This document shows positions 43,439 through 51,651 of a DNA stretch of 64,000 nucleotides, piece after piece. The notes under the pieces are model-generated. The model saw only the letters and a list, made by a program, of their open reading frames with translations, was not told the origin of the DNA and made no database searches. This DNA is from an uncultured Pelagibacteraceae bacterium (GTDB lineage Bacteria > Pseudomonadota > Alphaproteobacteria > Pelagibacterales > Pelagibacteraceae). Where the stretch lies: NCBI GenBank assembly GCA_902617825.1, contig CACMYE010000001.1, positions 1 to 64,000 on the forward strand. Reading direction: 5' to 3'. Numbering within the stretch: position 1 is the stretch's first letter; every line of letters starts with the position of its first letter. Position numbers and translations under genes: made by a program.

Positions 43439-44278
43439 ATGAAAAAACTTTTAGGGATCGTGGTTCTTGGTTTGCTGTTGAGTGGAAACTCTAACGCTTG
43501 TGAAAAAGAGGATTTCATAAAATATGTATCAGCAGGTAAAAACAAATGTATAGCAATTTTAAATTTAGGAAAGATTGAAAAGGGTAAAAAAAACCTAATA
43601 GTATTTCTTCATGGTGATGGTAGTCCTAATTCTCCAAGACCAGGAATACCCAAAAAAAGTCAAATTAGATTTGCAAAAGAATTAATAAACGATAATAACA
43701 ATGTTCTTCTTTTTGCAAGACCTGGTTACTTTATTAGAGAAAGAGGTAGTAGTGAAGAGGATAGATATTCATCAGGACCTCGTAACGCTATAAAGAGTAC
43801 AGTAGTAAATTATGATTGGAAAAATTTTCAAATACTAGCACCTGCATTACAAAATCTTAAAAAATATTATAAACCAAAAAAACTAATTTTAATTGGACAT
43901 TCTGGAGGAGCTTATCAGGGAGGTACTATTCATGGAAAAGTACCAGGATTAGTTGATATAAATATTTTGATCTCTTGCCCGTGTGACTGGGAAATTAGAA
44001 AAAAACTAAGCAACGGTAAAAAATGGGAAACCAAATCTCAATTGAAAGAATTAAAAAAAAACTCACCAAGTTTCAATTATAAAGATATAGATTTAAAATC
44101 TCTCAATATATTAATTGTTGGAAAAGATGATAAAAATACAGCTCCAGGAGTTTCAAAATATTATTATGATTTACTTAAAAAGAAAAAACTACAAGTTAAG
44201 TTGCATATTATTGATGGAGGCCACGGATTAAGGTCTATGCCAACAATTGGATCTATAATTAAAGAATATATAAACTAA
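43439..44278 (+). CDS. Secreted alpha/beta hydrolase-like protein
   Basis: 279 residues beginning with a Sec signal peptide (MKKLLGIVVLGLLLSGNSNA). The mature part looks like an alpha/beta hydrolase: LIVFLHGDG for the oxyanion strand, LILIGHSGGAYQGG as the GxSxG elbow, an acid candidate in IVGKDDKN and a histidine in DGGHGL. It is probably a periplasmic or outer-surface esterase or peptidase-like enzyme. It belongs to the tRNA-bounded insert; its leader-coding DNA is nearly the same as that of the next gene, which it overlaps by one base (TAATG). Confidence 0.72.
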   Translation: MKKLLGIVVLGLLLSGNSNACEKEDFIKYVSAGKNKCIAILNLGKIEKGKKNLIVFLHGDGSPNSPRPGIPKKSQIRFAKELINDNNNVLLFARPGYFIRERGSSEEDRYSSGPRNAIKSTVVNYDWKNFQILAPALQNLKKYYKPKKLILIGHSGGAYQGGTIHGKVPGLVDINILISCPCDWEIRKKLSNGKKWETKSQLKELKKNSPSFNYKDIDLKSLNILIVGKDDKNTAPGVSKYYYDLLKKKKLQVKLHIIDGGHGLRSMPTIGSIIKEYIN

Positions 44279-44859
44279 TGAAAAAATTTTTAGGGATCGT
44301 GGTTCTGGGTTTGTTGTGGATTATTCCAGTATCAGCTGATGAAAGATTTATTCCATTAGAATTATTTACTGGTGGAGAAATAAGGAATGATAAAGAAATT
44401 AAATATACACTAGCAGATAAAATTTTTGGTGAGAAGCGAAGAAAAAAAATTATAGGACCTGAGGATTGGAAAAACCCACAAACTGGAGAAACTATAAAAG
44501 TTTATAAAAGAACAAGAAAAGGTCAAAGTGGATTAAAAACACAGTTATTTACTGTTACTAATGATGGGCAGTGTATAGGAAGAGTTTGGGATAGTAGACG
44601 AGGAGGAAAAGTAATAAAAAATGGATGTAAATTTCCTCTAGGAGTTTGGAAAGAAGGTGAGACTAGATCGTTTGAAGGTTCTTCTGGCGGCAAGCCAAGA
44701 AAAATAGAATTAACAATTTTAAAATTAGGAAAAAAGCAGAAAGACAAGGTAAAATTTAATTGGAAACTTTATGATGGCAGTGGAAAATTAATGGATGACA
44801 ATGATTATACTTTTTCCCCTGGAAGAGCTATGACTAAGCTAAATGATAAAAGATTATAA
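44278..44859 (+). CDS. Secreted protein of unknown function
   Basis: 193 residues with the signal peptide MKKFLGIVVLGLLWIIPVSA. The mature part is basic and glycine/lysine-rich, with two cysteines (GQCIGR, NGCKFP) that could form a disulfide and a beta-rich C-terminal half ending in DDNDYTFSPGR. No known domain is recognised. It is fused at TAATG to the upstream hydrolase gene, so the two are likely made together. Confidence 0.7.
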   Translation: MKKFLGIVVLGLLWIIPVSADERFIPLELFTGGEIRNDKEIKYTLADKIFGEKRRKKIIGPEDWKNPQTGETIKVYKRTRKGQSGLKTQLFTVTNDGQCIGRVWDSRRGGKVIKNGCKFPLGVWKEGETRSFEGSSGGKPRKIELTILKLGKKQKDKVKFNWKLYDGSGKLMDDNDYTFSPGRAMTKLNDKRL

Positions 44860-44940
44860 CAACCAAAACGTTAGTATTATAGTCTAACTATAAGTACCTA
44901 ATTTCAAATCTGTTAAGGTGCCCTAAACGTTAATTTTAAA

Positions 44941-44979
44941 ATAAAAAAACTTTTAGGCATCTTGGTTCTGGGTTTGTTA
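44941..44979 (+). pseudogene. Orphan copy of the MKKLLGI-type leader-coding sequence
   Basis: 39 bases reading (I)KKLLGILVLGLL match the leaders at 43439 and 44278 with only a few substitutions, but the start is ATA, no signal-peptide end follows, and the frame stops about 20 codons later. It is a decayed or donor copy rather than a gene. Confidence 0.75.
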
Positions 44980-45092
44980 AAAGATATTCTGTTTCCCCTT
45001 GTCACCTTTTTATTCCTCCTAGTTGTGCCAAGAGTGTGACAAGAAAAGATAAGATGTGAATTAACGTATAAAGAACATGGATAATGACTCAA

Positions 45093-45142
45093 GACCTCAG
45101 GCTTATGAGTCCTGCGCTCTAACCAACTGAGCTACCCCGCCA
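45093..45142 (-). repeat. Truncated tRNA-Met copy, right end of the insert
   Basis: 50 bases identical to the 5' half of the tRNA at 43222-43271: acceptor 5' strand, D arm, anticodon arm and variable loop, but no T arm or 3' acceptor strand. It cannot fold as a full tRNA. It marks the right attachment site of the insert. Confidence 0.9.
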
Positions 45143-45208
45143 TAATATGACAAGTCTTATAATATAAATTTTTATTGTTTCAATATACTATTAACCAAGA
45201 TTTATGGT

Positions 45209-45409
45209 CTAAATAATTAAATAAAAGGCAATCGAACATATTAAACCAACCAACAGAATTGAAAATATTAAATTTTTTTTAAAAGTTTTTTCTTTATCCA
45301 ATCTAACTCTGTTAAGCAAAATATTAACGTCGGTTGTTTTAATATGATTATTCGATAAATTTTCAGCTAAATTTTTGTTCGTGCTTAAATTTTTATAATT
45401 ACTTGACAT
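45209..45409 (-). CDS. Small single-pass membrane protein, paralogue A
   Basis: 66 residues: a hydrophilic N-terminal part and one C-terminal membrane helix (NLIFSILLVGLICSIAFYLII). The stretch DVNILLNRVRLDKEKTFKKNLIF resembles VDVLKQRLIVQKRKDRVKRTIIL in the 65-residue protein at 55369, so the two are probably paralogues. Function unknown. It is the last gene of a minus-strand series but separated from the dehydrogenase gene start by the region around 45410-45471. Confidence 0.6.
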   Translation of the reverse strand: MSSNYKNLSTNKNLAENLSNNHIKTTDVNILLNRVRLDKEKTFKKNLIFSILLVGLICSIAFYLII

Positions 45410-45471
45410 TTATAAGTATTAATTAAATCATTAAAGGTTAAATAAAACAATTAATATTTATTAAATTAATA

Positions 45472-47916
45472 TTATATGTTTTTAAAATTACTCTGTTTTA
45501 GTGGTTTTTGTATTATTTGTGCTTGATACTTTTGTTTCTCAACTTCTATAAAAATATCATTTCCTAATAATTCTTCAGTTGTATAGATATTGTTTATATA
45601 TCCATATGCTAAATTCTTCTTAAAATTAAATGAGTAGTTACCAGAAGTTGTTCTACCAATTATTTTATCTTTAAAATAAATAGGTTCATCGTAAAGCAAC
45701 AATGGTGAACCTGGTTTGTTATCTTTAAGAGTGAGCATAATAAATTTTCGATCAATTTTTTTACCTTTAATAACCTGAAGTGCCTTCTTACCAATAAAAT
45801 CAATTTCTTTGTTATTACTTATAGTAAATGTCAGACCTGACTGAAATTGATTTTCTTCTGGAGAAATATCATGACCCCAATGCAAAAAACCACTTTCCAT
45901 TCTCATGATATCTAAAGCATGCATTCCACAATTGGAAAGATTAAATTTCTTTCCTTTTTCAATAATTAGTTCGTAGATTTTTTTAGCTTCCGTTATTTTT
46001 ACATACAACTCGTAACCTAGCTCTCCAACGTATGATAATCTTTGTGTCCAAATTTTTATATTATCAATTTGAATATTTTTAGCATAACCAAATTTAAAAT
46101 TTTTATTTGTAAAATCTTCATTACTTATTTCTTGCATTAAATTTCTACTTTTTGGGCCAAAAATACCAAAAACACAATAATCGTCAGTTACATCTTTAAG
46201 ATCTATTTTATCTGACAAATGTTTTTTAATATGAAATTTATCTCTTTCTCTTGTGGCTGCTGAACTAATAATTCTAAAATAATTATGATCAACACAAACT
46301 ACTGTCAAATCAGTTTCAATACCGCCATCTTCATTTAACATATGAGTATAGGTACACTTTCCAACTTCATTCTTAATATTTGCTGTGCAAATTTTTTGTA
46401 AATTTTCATGAGCTTGATCTGATTTAATTTCGAATTTAGAAAATGGTGTCAGATCGAATAAGCCAACATTGTTTATAGTATTGCTTGTTTCATATTCAAC
46501 AGCTGGATACCAATTTTGATAGTTATAAGAGTATTGATACTCAGTTTTTTCACCATCAAGAGCAAACCACATAGGTCTTTCATATCCAGCTGACTCCCCA
46601 AAACAAGCACCAAAACTTTTTAATAAATCATGATGAGGTAAAATTTTAACATTTCTGGATGTTTTGTGTTGTTTGTAAGGCCAGTGCATTCCATATAGAT
46701 CCCCTAAAGACTCTGTAATTCTGTCTTTGATAAAGTCTACATCTGAATGAAATTTCTGAAATCTTTTTATATCGTAATTAAAAATATCTTCATTGATATG
46801 GCCATTCATTATCCATTCAGCAGTTACTTTTCCAACCCCTCCTCCACTTCCAATTCCAATACTATTTAAACCGCAACTTACAAATAAATTTTTTACTTCA
46901 GGAACTTCTCCTAACAAAGAATTAGTATCAGGAGTAAAAGACTCTGGACCTGAAAAAAATTTTCTAATACCTGTCTTTTCTAATATAGGAAATCTTTCTA
47001 TTGATTTTTCTAAATAAGTTTCAAAATGTTCAAAATTTTCAGGAAACTCTCCAAAAGAAAAATCTTCAGGTACTTTGTTAGTTTTGTTAAATGCAGGTAT
47101 GGATTTGCCTTCAAATATTCCAATTAGTAATTTTCCAGCATCTTCTTTGAAATAAACACTACTATCAAAATCTCTTATTACAGGTAGAGTTGGTGAAAGC
47201 TTTTCTATTGGCTCAGTAATTACATAAAAATGTTCTGCGGGATAAAGAGGAATGCTTACTCCAATCTTTTCACCAATTTGTCTAGACCACATTCCTGTTG
47301 CTAAAACCACATACTCACACTCTATATCTTTACCATTAACTCTAACCCCATTAACTCTTCTGTTTTTAATCAATATAGTTTCGACTGGGGATTGTTCATA
47401 TATTTTTGCTCCGCCATTTTTTGCTGCTTTTGCAAGCATATATGTTACCCCACTTGGATCGGCAGACCCATCTCCTGGGATTAAAATGCCTCCTTTTAAG
47501 TCCTCTGTGTTCATCATTGGGTATTTTTTTTTAATCTCTTCTTTATTAAGTATCCTTAAATCAACATCATAAAGTTGAGCGGTTGTTGCTTGTCTTTTAA
47601 GTTCTTGCCAACGACTATCAGTTTGTGCAATTGAAAGTGCACCGTTAAGTCTTAGTCCTGCTGAGTGATCAACTTCTTTTTCTAAGTTTTTATATAAATC
47701 TAAAGTGTATTTTCTAATTTTAGTTACAGAGGCTGATGGACCTAATTGACTTACTAATCCTGCTGCATGCCATGTTGTTCCTGATGTTAGTTGGTCTCTT
47801 TCTAATAAAACAACGTCTTTCCAACCAAACTTTGTTAAGTGATAAGCAACAGAGCAGCCAATCACTCCACCACCTATTACAACAACTTTTGTGCTTGAAG
47901 GATATTTTTTATCCAT
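45472..47916 (-). CDS. Dimethylglycine/sarcosine dehydrogenase-type flavoprotein with GcvT-like domains
   Basis: 814 residues from the ATG at 47916 (a GTG one codon earlier is possible). The N-terminal FAD-binding oxidoreductase shows VVVIGGGVIGCSVAYHLT and SGTTWHAAGLVSQLG, whose histidine corresponds to the flavin-linked one in dimethylglycine dehydrogenases. The C-terminal half is an aminomethyltransferase (GcvT) fold, with NVGLFDLTPFSKFEI and SYVGELGYELYV, that would bind tetrahydrofolate. It oxidatively demethylates dimethylglycine or sarcosine. The alanine dehydrogenase gene directly upstream ends 2 bp before this start. Confidence 0.87.
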   Translation of the reverse strand: MDKKYPSSTKVVVIGGGVIGCSVAYHLTKFGWKDVVLLERDQLTSGTTWHAAGLVSQLGPSASVTKIRKYTLDLYKNLEKEVDHSAGLRLNGALSIAQTDSRWQELKRQATTAQLYDVDLRILNKEEIKKKYPMMNTEDLKGGILIPGDGSADPSGVTYMLAKAAKNGGAKIYEQSPVETILIKNRRVNGVRVNGKDIECEYVVLATGMWSRQIGEKIGVSIPLYPAEHFYVITEPIEKLSPTLPVIRDFDSSVYFKEDAGKLLIGIFEGKSIPAFNKTNKVPEDFSFGEFPENFEHFETYLEKSIERFPILEKTGIRKFFSGPESFTPDTNSLLGEVPEVKNLFVSCGLNSIGIGSGGGVGKVTAEWIMNGHINEDIFNYDIKRFQKFHSDVDFIKDRITESLGDLYGMHWPYKQHKTSRNVKILPHHDLLKSFGACFGESAGYERPMWFALDGEKTEYQYSYNYQNWYPAVEYETSNTINNVGLFDLTPFSKFEIKSDQAHENLQKICTANIKNEVGKCTYTHMLNEDGGIETDLTVVCVDHNYFRIISSAATRERDKFHIKKHLSDKIDLKDVTDDYCVFGIFGPKSRNLMQEISNEDFTNKNFKFGYAKNIQIDNIKIWTQRLSYVGELGYELYVKITEAKKIYELIIEKGKKFNLSNCGMHALDIMRMESGFLHWGHDISPEENQFQSGLTFTISNNKEIDFIGKKALQVIKGKKIDRKFIMLTLKDNKPGSPLLLYDEPIYFKDKIIGRTTSGNYSFNFKKNLAYGYINNIYTTEELLGNDIFIEVEKQKYQAQIIQKPLKQSNFKNI

Positions 47917-47918
47917 CA

Positions 47919-49037
47919 CTAATTTTTGATAGCTTCTCCAGGCTCTACAAAACTATGACCAAATACATCGGCAACAGCTTTATAGGTTACGTGACCTTTG
48001 TGAACATTTAGTCCCGCTAAAAAATGTTTGTCTTCACCTAAGGCTCTTTGATAACCTTTATTTGCGAGTTTTACTAAAAATGGAAGTGTAGCATTATTTA
48101 AGGCCAATGTTGATGTTCTTGGTACACCACCTGGCATATTTGCTACACAATAATGTACAACATCATCAACTATATAAGTTGGATCTCCATGAGTAGTTGG
48201 TTTGCTTGTTTCGACGCATCCACCCTGATCTATCGCAACATCAACAATTACAGATCCTCGTTTCATGAATTTTAACATTTCTTTAGTTACTAATTTTGGT
48301 GCCTCAGCCCCTGGAATTAAAACACCCCCAACTAAAAGATCGGCCTCAGATAATAATTTAGTTAAATCAATTTTATCACTCCGTTCTGGAATAATTTTAT
48401 CACCAAACATTTCTGTTAGTTGTTTCAATCTTTTCTCTGATTTATCAACAATATGAACTTTTGCCTGCATTCCAGTTGCAATAACTGCTGCATTTTCTCC
48501 AACCACACCTCCACCTAAAATAACAACAGTTGCACCAGTCACACCAGGTGCTCCTCCTAATAAAAGACCTCTTCCATTTTGATTTTTCTCAAGACAATGT
48601 GCCCCAGCTTGCACAGACATACGCCCCGCAACCGCACTCATAGGAGCAAGTAAGGGTAATCTTCCGTTATTATCGGTCACAGTTTCATAAGCGATATTTA
48701 TACTTTTTGACTTAATCAACCCTTCAGTTAATTCTTTGGCTGCTGCTAGATGTAAATAAGTATAAACAATTTGATTTTCTCTAATCATTTCTACCTCTGA
48801 TTTTTGTGGCTCTTTAACTTTAACAATTATTTGAGCATCATTAAAAATATCTACAGCATCATTAGTAATTTTTGCACCAGCTTTTATGTATTGTTCATTT
48901 TCAAAACCAGCTTCAAAACCCCCATTATTTTCAACAATAACTTCGTGACCTTCAGAAACTAAAGTTTTTACGCTTTCAGGAGTTAGACCAATTCTGTTCT
49001 CTTGAGGTTTTATCTCTTTAGGCACGCCTATCTTCAT
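47919..49037 (-). CDS. ald: Alanine dehydrogenase
   Basis: 372 residues. MKIGVPKEIKPQENRIGLTP and HLAAAKELTEGLI carry substrate-site residues of alanine dehydrogenase, and VVILGGGVVGENAAVIATG is the NAD loop. It deaminates L-alanine to pyruvate and ammonia. Between an omega-amino-acid:pyruvate transaminase and a dimethylglycine dehydrogenase, it is well placed to regenerate the pyruvate consumed by that transaminase. Confidence 0.92.
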   Translation of the reverse strand: MKIGVPKEIKPQENRIGLTPESVKTLVSEGHEVIVENNGGFEAGFENEQYIKAGAKITNDAVDIFNDAQIIVKVKEPQKSEVEMIRENQIVYTYLHLAAAKELTEGLIKSKSINIAYETVTDNNGRLPLLAPMSAVAGRMSVQAGAHCLEKNQNGRGLLLGGAPGVTGATVVILGGGVVGENAAVIATGMQAKVHIVDKSEKRLKQLTEMFGDKIIPERSDKIDLTKLLSEADLLVGGVLIPGAEAPKLVTKEMLKFMKRGSVIVDVAIDQGGCVETSKPTTHGDPTYIVDDVVHYCVANMPGGVPRTSTLALNNATLPFLVKLANKGYQRALGEDKHFLAGLNVHKGHVTYKAVADVFGHSFVEPGEAIKN

Positions 49038-49064
49038 AAGCTTTCTTTTATAACTTAAAATTAA

Positions 49065-50411
49065 CTAATTTTTTTGGTTTTTTTGATAATTAGTTATACC
49101 AGTTCTTAGTTTGTCGATAATTTCATCTATATGTTTTTCTTCACAAATAAATTGTGGAGCTATAATTAAACAATCTCCAGTAGCTTTGAAATTAACTCCT
49201 GCTTCATAACAAGCTTTGAAAGTTTCATACCCTGCTTTACCTGGCTTAGTTTTCAATTTCATATCAATTCCACCCATCATTCCATATCCTCTAATATTAT
49301 CTACAGCTTCCAAGTCTTGAAGTGAAAATAAACCTTTTTGGAAATAAGGAGCTAAGTTTTTTGCTCTTTCAAATATATCTTCTTTTTCAAAAATATCTTG
49401 AACTGCTAAAGCTGCAGCTACAGCAACTGGTATTCCTGAGTAAGTATAACCATGAAATAATTCTACCGAACCCATTGGAGAAGCGTCCATCACTGCATCA
49501 TAAATTTCATCTTTACATGCAACAACGCCCATGGGCACAACACCATTGGTTGTTGCTTTAGCCATTGTCATGATATCTGGTGTAACCCCAAACTCCTGAC
49601 TAGCAAATACAGATCCTGTTCTGCCCCATCCCGTTATCACTTCATCAAAAATTAAAAGTATTCCATGTTTATCACACGTATCTCTTAACTTTTGTAAATA
49701 ACCTTTTGGTGGCACTAAAGTTCCAGTTGAACCAGCAATCGGTTCAACGATACATGCTGCAATATTCTCAGGTCCAAAGTTGGTTGCTATTCTTTCTAAG
49801 TCGTCTGCCAAATCTGCACCAGTTTCTGGTTGACCACTTACAAATTTATGTTCTGGTAAGTGCGTGTGTCTCATGTGTTGAACACCAGGCATTAGAATAC
49901 TTGCAAAAGTTTTAACATTATTGATCATTCCTCCAACAGAAACACAACCAATATTCATTCCATGATATCCACGTTCACGACCTACAAATCTAAATCTATG
50001 AGCATTACCTTTTGCTCTATGATATGCGACTGCAATTTTAATCGCTGTCTCCACTGCAGTTGATCCACAAATAGTGTAAAACATTTTATTTAAATCCGCC
50101 GGTGTATGTTTTGAAATTCTTGTAGCTAATTCAAATGACCCACCAAAACCTTGTTGAAAAGGTTGGGCGTAATCTAAAGTTTCTAATTGTTTGGTTACAG
50201 CTTCAGTAATTTCTTTTCTTCCATGACCTAAAGGATTACAAAATAATCCAGAACTTGCATCTATTTGAGTTTTGCCGTGATGAGTTTTTAAATAAACTCC
50301 TTTGGCTTCGGTAATTAATCTTGGATTAGCCTTAAAATCTTTATTAGATGTAAATGGCATCCAATGTTCATTTAAAGAATTTGGTACTGAAGTTCTGTTT
50401 TCTGAGCTCAT
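49065..50411 (-). CDS. Class III aminotransferase: omega-amino acid (beta-alanine/taurine)-pyruvate transaminase
   Basis: 448 residues of the PLP fold type I. HWMPFTSNKDFKANPRLI at the start, GRERGYHGMNIGCVSVGGM and IFDEVITGWGRTG are close in style to beta-alanine:pyruvate transaminases; the PLP lysine lies in TMAKATTNG. With pyruvate as acceptor it makes alanine, which the downstream Ald can recycle. The divergent taurine-type transporter suggests taurine as a physiological donor (sulfoacetaldehyde as product), but beta-alanine or another omega-amine is equally possible from sequence. Confidence 0.88.
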   Translation of the reverse strand: MSSENRTSVPNSLNEHWMPFTSNKDFKANPRLITEAKGVYLKTHHGKTQIDASSGLFCNPLGHGRKEITEAVTKQLETLDYAQPFQQGFGGSFELATRISKHTPADLNKMFYTICGSTAVETAIKIAVAYHRAKGNAHRFRFVGRERGYHGMNIGCVSVGGMINNVKTFASILMPGVQHMRHTHLPEHKFVSGQPETGADLADDLERIATNFGPENIAACIVEPIAGSTGTLVPPKGYLQKLRDTCDKHGILLIFDEVITGWGRTGSVFASQEFGVTPDIMTMAKATTNGVVPMGVVACKDEIYDAVMDASPMGSVELFHGYTYSGIPVAVAAALAVQDIFEKEDIFERAKNLAPYFQKGLFSLQDLEAVDNIRGYGMMGGIDMKLKTKPGKAGYETFKACYEAGVNFKATGDCLIIAPQFICEEKHIDEIIDKLRTGITNYQKNQKN

Positions 50412-50622
50412 AATTTTTAATATTTAGTTATAACAAAATATGTAGACTATAATGTTTTGTTTACTAGATATATTTTGACCTACATTGGACAAAATTAACA
50501 TACAACTTTTAATTGAACAATTGATTTATTTGCACACCAGCTTTTCGTCATAAAGTGTTTTACTTCTATCTAAAATTGAATTTAAATATGTCCAATTTAA
50601 TTAATTAAACATAGGGGAATAA
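50412..50622. promoter_or_regulatory. Divergent regulatory region, transaminase/tauA
   Basis: The 211-bp gap holds promoters for both directions. An 8-bp inverted repeat, ATTGGACA (50484-50491) and TGTCCAAT (50589-50596), is spaced about 105 bp apart, with the second arm some 27 bp upstream of the tauA start. It could be an operator pair for a regulator, but this rests only on the repeat. A GGGGAA ribosome-binding site precedes tauA. Confidence 0.4.
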
Positions 50623-51564
50623 ATGAAAAAATTATTAACTTTTATTCTAGGATCTATACTTGCTCTTAACCTTTCAATTTCAGTTGCTAATTCAGCTGCA
50701 AAAGAGTTAAGAGTAGCATATTTCCTTGAATGGCCAAGTCCAAATTTAGAGGACATGATGAAGAAAAATTACTCAAAAGCTTTGGGTATTCCAGTAAAAT
50801 GGACGAGCTTCAATACTGGTGTAGAAATGACAGAAGCCATGTTAGCAGGAGATATTGATATTTCTTACTCACAAGGGTTAGTACCATTTATCAATGCTGT
50901 AAAATCCAATGCGCCTATAAAACTAATTGATGTTGCAATGGAATATGGAATGGGTGGAACTACATGTGTTACATCAAACGCTTCTGGAATTACAAAAGCA
51001 AACGCTTCTGAACTAGAAGGTAAAAAAGTTGCAGTACCTTTAGGTACTATGGCTGATTATGTTTTTACTGCAAGTATGGAAATTGTTGGTGCTGATCCAA
51101 GTAAAATGACTGTTGTTGATATGGTTCCGGAAGATGGAGCTGCGGCTTTAGTAAGTGGTGATGTTGCAATGGCATGTTTATTTGGTGGTAATTCAATTGC
51201 AGCGGCTACAGAAGTTGGTTCTAGGTTAATTTCAGTTGATGAAGCTAAAGCTGGAGGTATTATGGGTATAGATATTACTTCTGTGACTAATAAGTTTATG
51301 AATGAAAATCCTGGTATGGTAAGAACTTTTGTTGAAGTTACTCATGAAGCCAATGAAAGATATAATTCTGGTAAAAGTGATATGAAGTCTATGTCTAAAG
51401 CATCTGCAATGGACGTAGGAAAGATGAAAGGTACTTTAGATGGATTTAAATTCTTAACTCCAGAAGAGACAAAAAAATCTATGACTAATGGTAATCTAAG
51501 TGGTTTCTTAAATGGAATGGGAACTCCAGAAGGAAACGTAGATACAAGTTTCTTACCTTTATAA
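50623..51564 (+). CDS. tauA: Taurine-type ABC transporter substrate-binding protein (TauA)
   Basis: 313 residues with a signal peptide (to about NSAAKE, residue 26). LRVAYFLEWPSPNLEDMM starts the SsuA/TauA-type binding fold, and DISYSQGLVPFINAVKSN, TTCVTSNASGITKA and GKKVAVPLGTMADYVF are the usual middle motifs. It binds a small anionic or zwitterionic ligand such as taurine for tauB/tauC. An attenuator-type terminator follows its stop. Confidence 0.87.
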   Translation: MKKLLTFILGSILALNLSISVANSAAKELRVAYFLEWPSPNLEDMMKKNYSKALGIPVKWTSFNTGVEMTEAMLAGDIDISYSQGLVPFINAVKSNAPIKLIDVAMEYGMGGTTCVTSNASGITKANASELEGKKVAVPLGTMADYVFTASMEIVGADPSKMTVVDMVPEDGAAALVSGDVAMACLFGGNSIAAATEVGSRLISVDEAKAGGIMGIDITSVTNKFMNENPGMVRTFVEVTHEANERYNSGKSDMKSMSKASAMDVGKMKGTLDGFKFLTPEETKKSMTNGNLSGFLNGMGTPEGNVDTSFLPL

Positions 51565-51589
51565 TTTTAAAGGTTTATAACTTTTTAAG

Positions 51590-51626
51590 TAGGCACTGAT
51601 TTAATAAATTAGTGCCTATTTTTTTT
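51590..51626 (+). terminator. Terminator/attenuator between tauA and tauB
   Basis: TAGGCACT and AGTGCCTA form an 8-bp perfect stem (13-nt AT-rich loop), directly followed by an 8-T run. Located in the 87-bp tauA-tauB gap, it should end part of the transcripts and give excess binding protein. Confidence 0.9.
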
Positions 51627-51651
51627 AAAATACTTCTAATAAAAGGGTGTT

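Larger units (their letters stand above)
44860..45208. other. Intergenic region with orphan leader copy and right junction
   Basis: This 349-bp stretch holds no complete gene. 44941-44979 is a third copy of the leader-coding sequence (starting ATA instead of ATG) that stays open to a stop near 45040. About 45007-45040 resembles the left-hand TGTGTCAGGAGTGTGTCA segment. 45093-45142 is the partial tRNA copy. The remainder is AT-rich without recognisable features. Confidence 0.75.

Noticed and set aside
44941-45040. A third small secreted protein
   Set aside because: The reading frame starts at ATA, has no mature part and stops after about 33 codons; it is kept only as an orphan leader copy.
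45093-45142. A second tRNA-Met gene
   Set aside because: It lacks the T arm and 3' acceptor strand, so it cannot form a working tRNA.
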